This document shows, piece after piece, positions 8,781-17,125 of a stretch of 64,000 nucleotides of DNA; the first letter of the stretch is position 1, and the number at the start of each line of letters is the position of its first letter. Source of the DNA: JAWKHR01 sp041394725 (lineage in GTDB: Bacteria; Acidobacteriota; Vicinamibacteria; Vicinamibacterales; SCN-69-37); contig JAWKHR010000013.1 of assembly GCA_041394725.1 (NCBI GenBank), forward strand, positions 1-64,000. The letters are read 5' to 3'. Made by a program: the position numbers and the translations under genes. Under the pieces are notes generated by a model. The model did no database searches, was not told the DNA's origin, and worked only from the letters and a program-made list of their open reading frames with translations.

Positions 8781-9634
8781 GTCACGGGGCGCGCCGTCAC
8801 GCACAGGTGCCACCCGAGGCGGCGTTCCAGCGCGCGGAACGCGGGACGCGGCAGGTAGCGGAAGTACCACGGCTTGACGTAGCGGTAGCGGACGTAGTCG
8901 GCGACGCGGTACGGAAAGATGTGATCGACGTGGACGGCGACCGGCGCGAACCCGGTGCCGAGGAGATCCTTCACGGACGCCCGCGTGTAGGTGTAGGTCA
9001 CCGGGCAACCGGTCTGCGCTTCGGAGTGCCGCGCGATCCACTGGTCGAGCTCCCAGAATCGTCCCTTCGCCGTTCCCAGCAGGATGCCCATCACCTTCCA
9101 CGATCGGCGGTGGTAGACCATCAGCTTCAGCGTGCTGCCGGCGTCCACGTAGTGCCGGCGGATCTGCTGGATGATGCGCGAGGGGTCCGGGGAGTGGTGG
9201 ACGACGCCGAACGCGTAGACGAGGTCGAACGACTGGGGCGGCAGGCGCGACGACAGGGTCTCGGCGTCGGCTTCGAGGCAGCGGATCCGATCGGCCACGC
9301 CGAACAGCGCCGCGCGGCGGCGTACCAGGTCGAGCGAGGCGGCCGACACGTCCACGGCGGTCACGTCGGCGCCGGCCCGGGCGAAATTGATGGTGTCGGT
9401 GCCGAGGCCGCACCCGATCTCGAGCACGCGACGGCCGCGCCACCGCTCGAAGTCGGCGAAGGCGGGGATGTGCGGCTCGACGAAGTACTTCCGCGCTTCG
9501 ACCTGGTCGAAGTACTCCCGCGTGCCGACCGGAGCGGGCGAGTGCCGGAGGTTGCAGGGACGCGCATTCCAGTAGTCCCGCACGCGCGCGATCGGCACGT
9601 GCCGGAACTCGCTCGTCCTGGCCGACGCCTTCAT
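8777..9634 (-). CDS. SAM-dependent methyltransferase
   Basis: A 285-residue class I methyltransferase. LEIGCGLGTD (residues 71-80) is motif I, VTAVDVSAAS follows at strand 2, and FDLVYAFGVVHHSPDP is the UbiE/COQ5-like post-strand-4 motif. The first 60 residues (including YWNARPCNLRHS) and the aromatic C-terminus (VKPWYFRYLPRPAF) appear in similar proteins of polysaccharide loci. It begins immediately after the stop codon of the GME-like epimerase, with no bases between, so the two form one minus-strand operon. The substrate could be the sugar made by that epimerase; this is an inference from position. Confidence 0.82.
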   Translation of the reverse strand: MKASARTSEFRHVPIARVRDYWNARPCNLRHSPAPVGTREYFDQVEARKYFVEPHIPAFADFERWRGRRVLEIGCGLGTDTINFARAGADVTAVDVSAASLDLVRRRAALFGVADRIRCLEADAETLSSRLPPQSFDLVYAFGVVHHSPDPSRIIQQIRRHYVDAGSTLKLMVYHRRSWKVMGILLGTAKGRFWELDQWIARHSEAQTGCPVTYTYTRASVKDLLGTGFAPVAVHVDHIFPYRVADYVRYRYVKPWYFRYLPRPAFRALERRLGWHLCVTARPVT

Positions 9635-10624
9635 CTATCGGACGCCGGCCTCCCGGCCGTCGCGCATCGCCGTCTTCCGGAGCTGCGCCTCGATCCAGGC
9701 GTACGTGCGCTCGAGTCCCGCCTCGAGCGAGATCCTCGGCTCCCAGCCGAGCACCTCCCGCAGGCGCCGGTTGTCGGAGTTGCGGCCGCGCACGCCCTGC
9801 GGTCCGGGGACGTGGCGCTTGACGATCCGCACGCCGGCGATGCGGGCCACCATGTCGGCGAGCTCGTTGATGCTGACCATCCGGTCCTGGCCGAGGTTGA
9901 TCGGATCCTGGCAGCCGGAGGCCATCAGGCGCAGCAGGCCCTCGACGCAGTCGTCGACGTGGCAGAACGAGCGCGTCTGCTCGCCGTCGCCCCAGATCTC
10001 GACCTCGGGGTTGCCCGTGAGCCTGACCTGCGCCACCTTCCGGCACAGCGCGGCCGGGGCCTTCTCGCGACCACCCTGCCAGGTCCCGCGCTCGCCGAAG
10101 ATGTTGTGGAAACGGGCGATCCGGACGTCGAGACCGTAGTCGGCGGCGTAGTGGGTGCAGAGTCGCTCGGTGACCAGCTTTTCCCAGCCGTAGGCGTCCT
10201 GCGGCTGGGCCGGGTAGGCGTCAGCTTCCTTCAGCGCGGTCACGTTCGCGTCCTGCTGCAGTCCCTCCGGGTACACGCACGCGGAGCTGGCGAACAGATG
10301 GCGTCGGACGCCGTTCGCGCGGGAGGCGTCGAGCGTGTGAATGTTGATGAGCGCGTTGTCGTGCAGGATGCGCGCGTGATGCCCGGAGATGTACCCCATG
10401 CCGCCCATGTCGGCGGCCAGCGCGTACACGTCGTCGACGGCACGGGTCGCGGCCAGGCAGGCGTCGGCTTGCCGGAGGTCGGCGAGGAGAAACTCGTCGG
10501 CGTCGGTCGGGCCGAACTCCGGGTGCTTCAGATCGGCGCCACGAACCCAGTGGCCACGGCGTTTCAGCGCGGTCACGAGGTGACTGCCGATGAAGCCGCC
10601 GGCTCCGGTCACGAGCACTCGCAT
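9635..10624 (-). CDS. NAD-dependent epimerase resembling GDP-mannose 3,5-epimerase
   Basis: A 329-residue extended SDR. VTGAGGFIGSHL at the N-terminus binds NAD, DAYGWEKLVTE holds the Tyr-x3-Lys pair, and SSACVYPEGLQQ, FHNIFGERGTWQGGREKAPA and GDGEQTRSFCHVDDC are close to motifs I know from plant GDP-mannose 3,5-epimerase (GME). The phrase ADMGGMGYISGHHA is especially GME-like. GME makes GDP-L-galactose and GDP-L-gulose; in a bacterium this would feed a polysaccharide rather than vitamin C. I start it at the internal ATG giving MRVLVTG, because the 11 codons upstream do not match the family. Nucleotide preference still needs a structure-based check, since RmlB/WcaG-like functions are possible. 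Confidence 0.85.
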   Translation of the reverse strand: MRVLVTGAGGFIGSHLVTALKRRGHWVRGADLKHPEFGPTDADEFLLADLRQADACLAATRAVDDVYALAADMGGMGYISGHHARILHDNALINIHTLDASRANGVRRHLFASSACVYPEGLQQDANVTALKEADAYPAQPQDAYGWEKLVTERLCTHYAADYGLDVRIARFHNIFGERGTWQGGREKAPAALCRKVAQVRLTGNPEVEIWGDGEQTRSFCHVDDCVEGLLRLMASGCQDPINLGQDRMVSINELADMVARIAGVRIVKRHVPGPQGVRGRNSDNRRLREVLGWEPRISLEAGLERTYAWIEAQLRKTAMRDGREAGVR

Positions 10625-10731
10625 CGACGCGTCCCTCCCCGGCCCTAGTGTAGTCAAGTCGGCCGGGGTCCGAAACGCGTCCAGACCGGATAAGCTGGCG
10701 CCGGCGTGCGCGGCGCGCGCCGCAGAGTCCC

Positions 10732-11886
10732 GTGAGAATCCTGACGGTCAACTACCTCCTCGATCCCGTCGCCGGCGGGGGGACGGCCGAGCGCGTCGCG
10801 CAGATCACGCGCGCGCTGGCGAGCACCGGAGTGGATTCCAGCGTGCTCACGATGGACGCCGGCCTGACGCCGCAGCGCCGGCAGGACCTGGCCCCCGCGC
10901 CGGTGACCGCGCTCCGCACGCTGAACCGCCGGTTCTCCCTGCCGTTCCCGGCCTGGTCCACGGTCCTGCAACGCGTTCGCGCGGCGGATCTCGTGCACAT
11001 CGTCGGTCACTGGACCGCCATCAATCTGCTGGCGGCGGCCGCCGCCCGGCGCTGCGGTCGACCCGTCGTCGTCAGCCCGGCTGGAGCGCTGCGGCTGGCG
11101 GGACGGTCGCGGATGCTGAAGCGCGCCTACAACGCGGCCGGGGGCGTCAGGATGATCCGGGAGGCGGCGGCCTGGATCGCGGTCTCGCGGAACGAGCTGC
11201 CGGAGTACGAGCGATACGGCGTTGCGGCACGACGCGTCACGGTGATCCCCAACGGCGTCGATCCCAAGGCGTTCGCCGGCGGGGATCCGGACCGCTTCAG
11301 GCGGACGCTGGGCCTGCCGGGAGGGCCGTTCGTGCTGTTCGTGGGCCGGCTGGCCTGGTCCAAGGGACCCGACCTGCTGCTCGACGCGTTCGGCCGGGTG
11401 GCCCGGCGATTCCCCGATCACCACCTCGTCATGATCGGCACCGACGAGGGCCTGCAGGCGTCGCTGCGCGCGACCGCGCGTTCGCTGGGCCTTGCCGAGC
11501 GGGTTCATTTCCCCGGCTACGTGGGTGGCGACGACAAGGCGGGTGCGTATCACGCGGCGTCGCTGCTCGTGATTCCGTCCCGCCAGGAAGCCATGTCGAT
11601 CGTCGCGCTCGAGGCGGGCGCGTCGGGCACGCCGGTGCTGCTGACCGACCGCTGCGGGTTCGACGAGGTCGCCGCCATCGGCGGCGGGGCGGTGACACCG
11701 CCGACGGTCGAAGGCCTGGAGTCGGCGATGGCGGGGCTGCTCTCGGATCCGGCCGGACTGGCCGCCCGCGGCGGTCGCCTGCGCGACTACGTGCGGGCCC
11801 ACGCGTCCTGGCGCGACGTGGCGGAGCAGCATCGGCGGGTGTTCGCGAGCGTGCTGACGACGACGGATGCGGACGCGCCGCGGTAA
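10732..11886 (+). CDS. Glycosyltransferase family 4
   Basis: A 384-residue GT4 enzyme starting with GTG. The N-terminal domain opens with ILTVNYLLDPVAGGGTAERV, where the glycine-rich loop contacts the acceptor. SPAGALR is typical of this group. The donor domain has VGRLAWSKGPDLLLDAF, and SRQEAMSIVALEAGASGTPV holds the E-x7-E pair, followed by TDRCGFDEV. It stands alone on the plus strand after the minus-strand epimerase/methyltransferase pair and closes the polysaccharide cluster. The sugar transferred is unknown. Confidence 0.88.
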   Translation: MRILTVNYLLDPVAGGGTAERVAQITRALASTGVDSSVLTMDAGLTPQRRQDLAPAPVTALRTLNRRFSLPFPAWSTVLQRVRAADLVHIVGHWTAINLLAAAAARRCGRPVVVSPAGALRLAGRSRMLKRAYNAAGGVRMIREAAAWIAVSRNELPEYERYGVAARRVTVIPNGVDPKAFAGGDPDRFRRTLGLPGGPFVLFVGRLAWSKGPDLLLDAFGRVARRFPDHHLVMIGTDEGLQASLRATARSLGLAERVHFPGYVGGDDKAGAYHAASLLVIPSRQEAMSIVALEAGASGTPVLLTDRCGFDEVAAIGGGAVTPPTVEGLESAMAGLLSDPAGLAARGGRLRDYVRAHASWRDVAEQHRRVFASVLTTTDADAPR

Positions 11887-11933
11887 CCGTCACGCGACGG
11901 CGGATCGCATCACCATTGGCCCTCGGGTCGCTG

Positions 11934-11942
11934 TGCTAGACT
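11934..11942 (+). promoter_or_regulatory. Extended -10 element TGCTAGACT
   Basis: TGCTAGACT matches an extended -10 (TGn + TANNNT) 19 bases before the ATG of the coiled-coil protein gene. A possible -35 TTGGCC (11916-11921) sits at a short 15-base spacing, so the extended motif probably carries the promoter. The same GCTANNNT pattern recurs before other genes in the window. Confidence 0.45.
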
Positions 11943-11961
11943 GCCTGCGGGTTCATACAGC

Positions 11962-12489
11962 ATGCCGAACGTCACCGCGGCGTTTCTGGCCCTCGCGCTC
12001 GCGATTCCTCCCCTCCAGGCGCAGCAGGCATCCTCCGCCCCTCCGGAGGTCTCGGCCGAATTGTCGGCCATGCGGCGATCCCTCGATCAGATCGTGCAGC
12101 TGCTGCAGCAGCTCGTCCAGCAGACGGCGCGGCGTGACACGGCGTCGCTGCTGATGGGACGGATCGAGATGGCCGAACGTCGCCTGGCGCCGCAGATGGA
12201 CCAGATGCGACAACTGCGCGCGGATCGGCAGGCGCAGGAAGGCGAGCGCGAGAAATATCAGGGGATGTCCGCGTCGGTCGATGCCATGGAACGGGCGGAC
12301 CGGAGCGGCATGAACGTGGACGCCTTCGCCGCCGAACGCCGGCGCGTCAGCGCGGGCATCGCCGCCGCCGAGGCGCGCATCGCGGGCATCGACGGCCAGA
12401 TTGCCGAACTCGAACGCGACATCGCGGCGCGCCGTCAGGCGATCGACACGATGGACGCCCAGCTCTCGCAGCTCCTCAGCGGCGGATGA
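11962..12489 (+). CDS. Secreted/periplasmic coiled-coil protein, unknown function
   Basis: A 175-residue protein I do not recognise. The first 20 or so residues, VTAAFLALALAIPPLQAQQ, look like a Sec signal peptide with cleavage after AQA. The rest is almost entirely heptad-rich helix (QIVQLLQQLVQQTARRD, then QMDQMRQLRADRQAQEGERE and IAELERDIAARRQAIDTMD), predicting a long coiled coil with a break near residue 100. No catalytic residues are apparent. It sits just upstream of the FG-GAP gene, 20 bases apart, and both encode exported proteins, so they may share one transcript. It could be a structural or cell-envelope spacer protein. Confidence 0.65.
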   Translation: MPNVTAAFLALALAIPPLQAQQASSAPPEVSAELSAMRRSLDQIVQLLQQLVQQTARRDTASLLMGRIEMAERRLAPQMDQMRQLRADRQAQEGEREKYQGMSASVDAMERADRSGMNVDAFAAERRRVSAGIAAAEARIAGIDGQIAELERDIAARRQAIDTMDAQLSQLLSGG

Positions 12490-12509
12490 CCCTTGGACCG
12501 GGAGGACCG

Positions 12510-13415
12510 ATGTCTCGTGCAATCCTGACCCTGGCGATGGCGGCGCTGATCGTGCCACGGCTCGCGGCCGCCGGCGCGCCCGCGCACTGCGATTTCGACG
12601 GCGACAACCGCACCGATCTCGTCGTGGCGCGTGACGAGAGCGGCACCGTCCGGTGGTGGATCCAGAAGTCCTCCGGCGGCGTGACGACGTTCCCGTTCGG
12701 TGCGAGCGCCACCGACCAGCTGCTCTGCTCCGACGTGAACGGCGACGGCTTCGACGACGCGATCGCCTTCAGGCCCGGCGTGGGGTTCTACGCGATGCTC
12801 ACCGGCACCGGCACCGTCCAGTTCGCGCCGATGAGCCTGGCCGGGGATCAGCCGCTGGTGGGCGACGTCGATGGGGACGGCAAGGGCGACTTCACCATCT
12901 ATCGCGCGGGCGCGCCCGGCGCGTTCTGGTCGCTGCGCAGCCTGACCTCGACCCTGACGACGTTCCCCTGGGGCACGACCGGCGACGTCGCCTACACCTC
13001 CGACCGGGACGGCGACGGCCGGACCGACTACACGGCGTGGCGTCCCGCGGCCCAGCAGCACTGGACGCTGCTCAACCAGTCGAACGCAGTGAGCGTCAGC
13101 ATCTTCGGCCTGAGTTCGGACCTGATCTCGCCGCTGGACTACGACGGCGACGGCAAGGGCGACATCGGCGCGCTTCGCAGCCAGGCCGGCGCGCGCTGGT
13201 GGTACGTGCTCGGGACGACCGGCGCGGTGACCATCGCGCCGTTCGGTCTCTCGACGGACACGCCCGTGCCGGCCGACTATGACGGCGACGGCAAGGCGGA
13301 TCGCGCCATCTACCGGAACGGCCAGTGGTGGGTGCTCTACGCCGCCGGCGGCGTCGGCGTCTTCACGTTCGGCGCCAGCTCCGACGTCCCGTTGCCGTTC
13401 TTCGACATTCACTGA
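12510..13415 (+). CDS. Secreted FG-GAP/VCBS-like repeat protein
   Basis: A 301-residue exported protein: signal peptide MSRAILTLAMAALIVPRLAAAG, then about six repeats of roughly 45 residues, each with a calcium-loop motif such as DFDGDNRTD, DVNGDGFDD, DVDGDGKGD, DYDGDGKGD and DYDGDGKAD, alternating with W-rich strands. This is the FG-GAP/integrin-like beta-propeller pattern common in Acidobacteriota surface proteins, which usually bind ligands or partners. The ATG at 12510 is preferred because a GGAGG ribosome site lies four bases upstream and the signal peptide then begins at residue 1; an alternative ATG at 12486 would overlap the previous stop. Its binding partner is unknown. Confidence 0.82.
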   Translation: MSRAILTLAMAALIVPRLAAAGAPAHCDFDGDNRTDLVVARDESGTVRWWIQKSSGGVTTFPFGASATDQLLCSDVNGDGFDDAIAFRPGVGFYAMLTGTGTVQFAPMSLAGDQPLVGDVDGDGKGDFTIYRAGAPGAFWSLRSLTSTLTTFPWGTTGDVAYTSDRDGDGRTDYTAWRPAAQQHWTLLNQSNAVSVSIFGLSSDLISPLDYDGDGKGDIGALRSQAGARWWYVLGTTGAVTIAPFGLSTDTPVPADYDGDGKADRAIYRNGQWWVLYAAGGVGVFTFGASSDVPLPFFDIH

Positions 13416-13454
13416 GCAAAGGGCGAATCGACCGCGGACGTGGCGGGACCGACG

Positions 13455-16109
13455 TCACTCCGCGCGGAGCGCGATCACCGGATCGACGCGCGCGGCGCGC
13501 CGCGCCGGCGCCCAGGCCGCCAGGAACGCCGCCACGGCCATGACCGCGCTCACACCCACGTACGTGATCGGATCCCGTGCGGTGACGCCGAAGAGCATCG
13601 ACGCGATCAGCCGGCTGCCCAGGAAGCCGCCGGCGAGGCCGAGGACGACACCGGCGCCGGTCAGCGTTTCCGCCTGCAGCACGACCTGGCCGATCACCTC
13701 GCGGGGCGTCGCACCGAGCGCCGTGCGGATGCCGATCTCCCGGGTCCGCTCGGCGACCTGACCGGATACGACGCCGTAGAGGCCGACGATCGCGAGGACG
13801 AGCGCGGTGGCCGCCAGCGTCTCGATCGCGAGCAACGCGAAGCGCCGGTTGCCGGCCGACGCCGTGACGTAGTCGTCCATCGTCCTCACTCGCCGGATCG
13901 GCACGTCGCCGCTCATCGAGCGGAGCACCTGCCGCAGCGCCGGCACGAGCGGCGCGGCGGCGCCGGTCGTCCGGACGACCAGCGTGTGGACGTTGTCGAT
14001 CCACTCCCACTGCCCGTTCGCGACGTAGAACGCGTTTGGCGGGCCGGCCGCCAGCGTGTAGTGCCGCACGTCGCCGGCGACGCCGACGATTTCCAGCCAG
14101 GAGCCGCCGTCGTGCATCTGCGGGCCGAAGCGGATGTGCTCGCCGATCGGATCCGGCCGGCCGAAGAGCTGCTCGGCCAGGCTCCGGTTGATGACGACAA
14201 CCGGCGGGGCGCCGGGCCGATCCGTCGCGGCCAGGCGGCGGCCGGCGACGATCGGGATGCCCATCGTCTCGAAGTAGTCCGGCGTCACCGCGTAGCGGAG
14301 CGCGCTGCCGTCCTCGCCGCGACGGCCGGGCCGTGATTGCGCCTCCAGCCCGTAGCCGTCCACGTCGCCAGAGAGCGGCAGCAGGCTCGTGAAAGCCGCG
14401 TGCTCGACGCCGGCCAAGGCGCGCACGGATGCGAGCGCGCGGTCCAGGAACTCCAGCCGGACTTCGTTTGAGGCGAACGCCGGCCCCGCCTGCACAATCT
14501 GCAGCGTGACGACGTGCGCCGGGTCGAACCCCGGTTCGACGGAAAGTAGGACGCGCACGCTCCGGAACAGCAGGCCGGCGTTCACGAGCAGGGCGATCGC
14601 GAGGGCGACCTCGGCCACGACGAGCGCGCCACGCAGGCCGTGGCGCCGGCTCATGGCGCGCGAGCCCCGCGGCACACCAGCGGCGCCGGCGCGCCCGAGG
14701 GCGCTCCGCGCCGGCACGAGGCCGGTGATCAGCCCGACGGCCGTCGTCACCGCCGCGGCAAAGGCGAAGACCGATCCGTCCAGGCGGATCGCGTCGAGGC
14801 GCGGCAGGCCCGCGGGCCCCGCGGCGACGAGCGCGGCCACGCCCAGCCAGGCGACGCCGAGACCCACCGCCCCGCCGAGCACCGCCAGCACCACGCTCTC
14901 GGTCAGGATCTGCCGCACGAGCCGCGACCGCGACGCGCCGAGGGCCTGCTGCATCGCGACCTCCGCGCTCCGCCGCGCGCCGCGCGCGAGCAGCAGGTTC
15001 GCGACGTTCACGGCGGCGATCGCCAGGACGAGCACGACCGACACGACGATGGCGTAGAGCGCGGGACGGATGCTCTGGGTCACCGTCCGCTGAAGCGGCC
15101 GTACGAGCAGGCCGTTCGCCAGGCTCGCCCACACCGGACGCGGGAACTCGGCGACCGGATCCTGCCCCAGCGCCAGAAGCTCCCGTTGCGCCGCATCGAC
15201 GGTGGTGCCGGCGGCGAGGCGGGCGACGATGCGGTAGTGGTGTCCCCATTCGCGTCCGCCGGGATCCGCGGGTGCGCGTTCGCGAAGCGGCGCCCAGATC
15301 TCGACCGTCGGCGACAGCACGTCCACGAAGCCCTGTGGGAGGACGCCGACGACGTGGTATCGCCGGCCGTCGAGCTCGAGGTCGCGGCCGGCCGCGGCGC
15401 GCGCGTCCTGGAAACGCCGTTCGGCCAGTGCGTGGCCGATGATGACCACTGCCGGTCCGCCCCGCTCGTCGTCGGCGGCGGTGAACGCGCGGCCGGCGAT
15501 CGGCACGCCACCGAGGAGATCGAGGTAGCCGGGGCCGATCCGCCGGCCGTCGATCTGCTCGGGTGCCTCGGATCCGGTGAGCGACGGCCGCCAGGAATCG
15601 ACGGCCGCGAGCGCGTCGAACGCGCGGGCACGCGCGCGGAGTTCGTCGAAGGTGCCGAGCGTCGGGTCCATCGGCACGCCCTCGGCGGTCCGGTCGTCCA
15701 CGGTGACGAGCCGGGCGGCGTCGGGATAGGGCAGCGGCTCGATCAGGATCGGGTGCACGACGCTGAACACGGCCGTGGAGGCGCCGATGCCGATGGCGAG
15801 CGTGGCGACGGCCGTCAGCGTGAACCCGGGGTCGCGGCGCAGACGCCTGGCCGCATCGCGGACGTCGGCGATTGTCGTCTCGATCGCGTGCTCCCAACCC
15901 GAGGCGCGGACCGCTTCGCGCGCGGCGACGGCGCCGCCGAGTTCCAGCCGCGCCGCGCGATGGGCGGCCTCGGGTGCGAGGCCGCGCGCCTCGTGGTGCG
16001 CGGTGGCTTCATCGAGGTAGTGCGCGATCTCGGCGTCCACGTCCGCGTCGGCCTGACGCGATCGCAGGAGCGCCCGGAGCCCGCGGATCATGGGCCGGAT
16101 CCAGCGCAC
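13455..16109 (-). CDS. ADOP-family ABC transporter permease
   Basis: An 884-residue membrane protein with the architecture of acidobacterial duplicated orphan permeases. There is an N-terminal permease-prefix domain (about residues 1-80, RQADADVDAEIAHYLDEA), then two MacB-periplasmic-core plus FtsX modules. The first membrane helix is FTLTAVATLAIGIGASTAVFSV; a cluster of helices lies mid-protein (ALYAIVVSVVLVLAIAAVNV) and another at the end (TLAATALVLAIVGLYGVVSG, then VGVSAVMAVAAFLAAWAP). Family members lack a linked ATPase gene and their function is poorly known, possibly export or envelope stress. It starts with GTG three bases after the PadR stop, so PadR and ADOP form one unit. Confidence 0.92.
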   Translation of the reverse strand: MRWIRPMIRGLRALLRSRQADADVDAEIAHYLDEATAHHEARGLAPEAAHRAARLELGGAVAAREAVRASGWEHAIETTIADVRDAARRLRRDPGFTLTAVATLAIGIGASTAVFSVVHPILIEPLPYPDAARLVTVDDRTAEGVPMDPTLGTFDELRARARAFDALAAVDSWRPSLTGSEAPEQIDGRRIGPGYLDLLGGVPIAGRAFTAADDERGGPAVVIIGHALAERRFQDARAAAGRDLELDGRRYHVVGVLPQGFVDVLSPTVEIWAPLRERAPADPGGREWGHHYRIVARLAAGTTVDAAQRELLALGQDPVAEFPRPVWASLANGLLVRPLQRTVTQSIRPALYAIVVSVVLVLAIAAVNVANLLLARGARRSAEVAMQQALGASRSRLVRQILTESVVLAVLGGAVGLGVAWLGVAALVAAGPAGLPRLDAIRLDGSVFAFAAAVTTAVGLITGLVPARSALGRAGAAGVPRGSRAMSRRHGLRGALVVAEVALAIALLVNAGLLFRSVRVLLSVEPGFDPAHVVTLQIVQAGPAFASNEVRLEFLDRALASVRALAGVEHAAFTSLLPLSGDVDGYGLEAQSRPGRRGEDGSALRYAVTPDYFETMGIPIVAGRRLAATDRPGAPPVVVINRSLAEQLFGRPDPIGEHIRFGPQMHDGGSWLEIVGVAGDVRHYTLAAGPPNAFYVANGQWEWIDNVHTLVVRTTGAAAPLVPALRQVLRSMSGDVPIRRVRTMDDYVTASAGNRRFALLAIETLAATALVLAIVGLYGVVSGQVAERTREIGIRTALGATPREVIGQVVLQAETLTGAGVVLGLAGGFLGSRLIASMLFGVTARDPITYVGVSAVMAVAAFLAAWAPARRAARVDPVIALRAE

Positions 16110-16112
16110 GGG

Positions 16113-16448
16113 TCACTCCCCGGCGGTCAGCATCCGCGCCACGGCGGAGGCCCGCCGCTTCCAGTCCGCGGTCTCCGCGTCGAGGCGCTTCCGGCCCGCG
16201 CGGGTGAGCGTGTAGTACTTGGCGCGCCGCGCGTTCTCGGTCGCGCGCCAGGCCGCGTCCACGAGGCCCGCCCGTTCGAGGCGTTGCAGCGCGGTGAGGA
16301 GTGACCCGGGGTTGGCCCTGAACACGCCGCGTGACGTCTGCTCGATCCGGCGCGCGATCCCGAACCCGTGCAGCGGCTGCAGGCTCAGGGTCTTGAGGAT
16401 GAGCATGTCGAGCGTGCCCTGGATCACGTCGGTGTTCGGCTCCGGCAT
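16113..16448 (-). CDS. PadR-family transcriptional regulator
   Basis: A 111-residue PadR-like repressor. QGTLDMLILKTLSLQPLHGF begins the winged helix, and SLLTALQRLERAGLVDAAW is the recognition/wing region, followed by the dimerising C-terminal helix KRLDAETADWKRRASAVARML. In Acidobacteriota such small PadR proteins pair with ADOP permeases and are expected to repress their shared promoter in response to a ligand. I set the start at the ATG 16448 rather than the GTG 16454, because the -10 element ends seven bases before this ATG. The operator-like palindrome upstream supports autoregulation. Confidence 0.88.
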   Translation of the reverse strand: MPEPNTDVIQGTLDMLILKTLSLQPLHGFGIARRIEQTSRGVFRANPGSLLTALQRLERAGLVDAAWRATENARRAKYYTLTRAGRKRLDAETADWKRRASAVARMLTAGE

Positions 16449-16455
16449 GCGCACG

Positions 16456-16500
16456 AGCCTAGCGGGGCTTCATCTTGATTGTCAAGATGTGACTGTCAAG
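16456..16500 (-). promoter_or_regulatory. PadR/ADOP promoter with overlapping palindromic operator
   Basis: Read on the minus strand, TTGACA (16485-16480), an 18-base spacer and TAGGCT (16461-16456) form a good sigma-70 promoter. A perfect 7-bp inverted repeat, ATCTTGA-TTG-TCAAGAT (16472-16488), covers the -35 box, and a second TTGACA/CTTGACA half-site lies 14 bases upstream (16494-16500). This is the expected place for a repressor to act, most simply PadR itself. The ADOP gene would be transcribed from here too. Confidence 0.65.
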
Positions 16501-16603
16501 GGTTCGTGACGCGGCAGGCCAGCCGGAGCCGTGGTCGAAGCGGGCGATCGCGCCCTGGCCCGCTGACCGAAGCCGCGAGCGAAGCGAGCGCTTGGCGAAG
16601 GTT

Positions 16604-16692
<89 letters not shown>

Positions 16693-16725
16693 GCGCGTGA
16701 GCGCCCTCCATTCTAGGTCTTTGGG

Positions 16726-17000
16726 GAGCGTGGGGGTGGTGGAGACCGTGGCGACGGCGGAGCCCGTGGGGGCCGTGAAGAAAGCGGTCATGGAGACCGT
16801 GGGGAAAGCCGGGGCCGTGGGGACCGTGGGGCGCCGGGGGCCGTGGGGAGAGCGAGCAGGGGAAGAGCGGTAGACGAACCAGACCTGCCTGCTCTCCCCA
16901 CGTCTCCCGGCGCCCCACGTCCCCATGGCCCGTCGCTCTCCCCACGTCCTCACGCCACCGGGCTCTCCCCACGTCCTCCAAATCCCCCCACGGCCCCCAA
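16726..17000. repeat. Degenerate CCGTGGGG / CCCCACG repeat tract with inverted halves
   Basis: This intergenic stretch between the tRNA and the PIG-L gene is low in complexity. The left half (16726-16850) repeats CCGTGGGG and GGAGACCGTGG units. The right half (16891-16990) repeats the reverse complement, including three copies of GCTCTCCCCACGTC at 16891, 16935 and 16962. CGTGGGGAGAGC (16842-16853) and GCTCTCCCCACG (16891-16902) are perfect inverted repeats that would form a long hairpin. Open frames across it have biased, repetitive translations and are not taken as genes. It may be a repeat family of this genome or a structured RNA. Confidence 0.6.
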
Positions 17001-17003
17001 AAT

Positions 17004-17032
17004 TTGACACGTCGCCACGGCCCCCATACGCT
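17004..17032 (+). promoter_or_regulatory. Promoter TTGACA-N17-TACGCT before the PIG-L gene
   Basis: A perfect -35 hexamer TTGACA (17004-17009) is followed after 17 bases by TACGCT (17027-17032). The leader to the ATG at 17126 is about 87 bases, with no other start. It probably drives both the PIG-L and PQQ-propeller genes. Confidence 0.55.
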
Positions 17033-17125
17033 ACTTTGATAAGCGGTCGAAGAAAGTCCGGCCGCCGTCTTCTTTCCCTGAACCGCTCGCGCCCGCGAGC
17101 GCGAGCGCCGACGCGAGGATCCCAC

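Noticed and set aside
7191..10046. 951-residue minus-strand frame across the GT4, methyltransferase and epimerase region
   Set aside because: It runs through three genes with family motifs in other frames, and its translation is Arg/Ala/Gly-biased.
12486..12509. Alternative upstream ATG for the FG-GAP gene
   Set aside because: It overlaps the previous stop but lacks a ribosome site and delays the signal peptide; the ATG at 12510 has GGAGG at the right distance.
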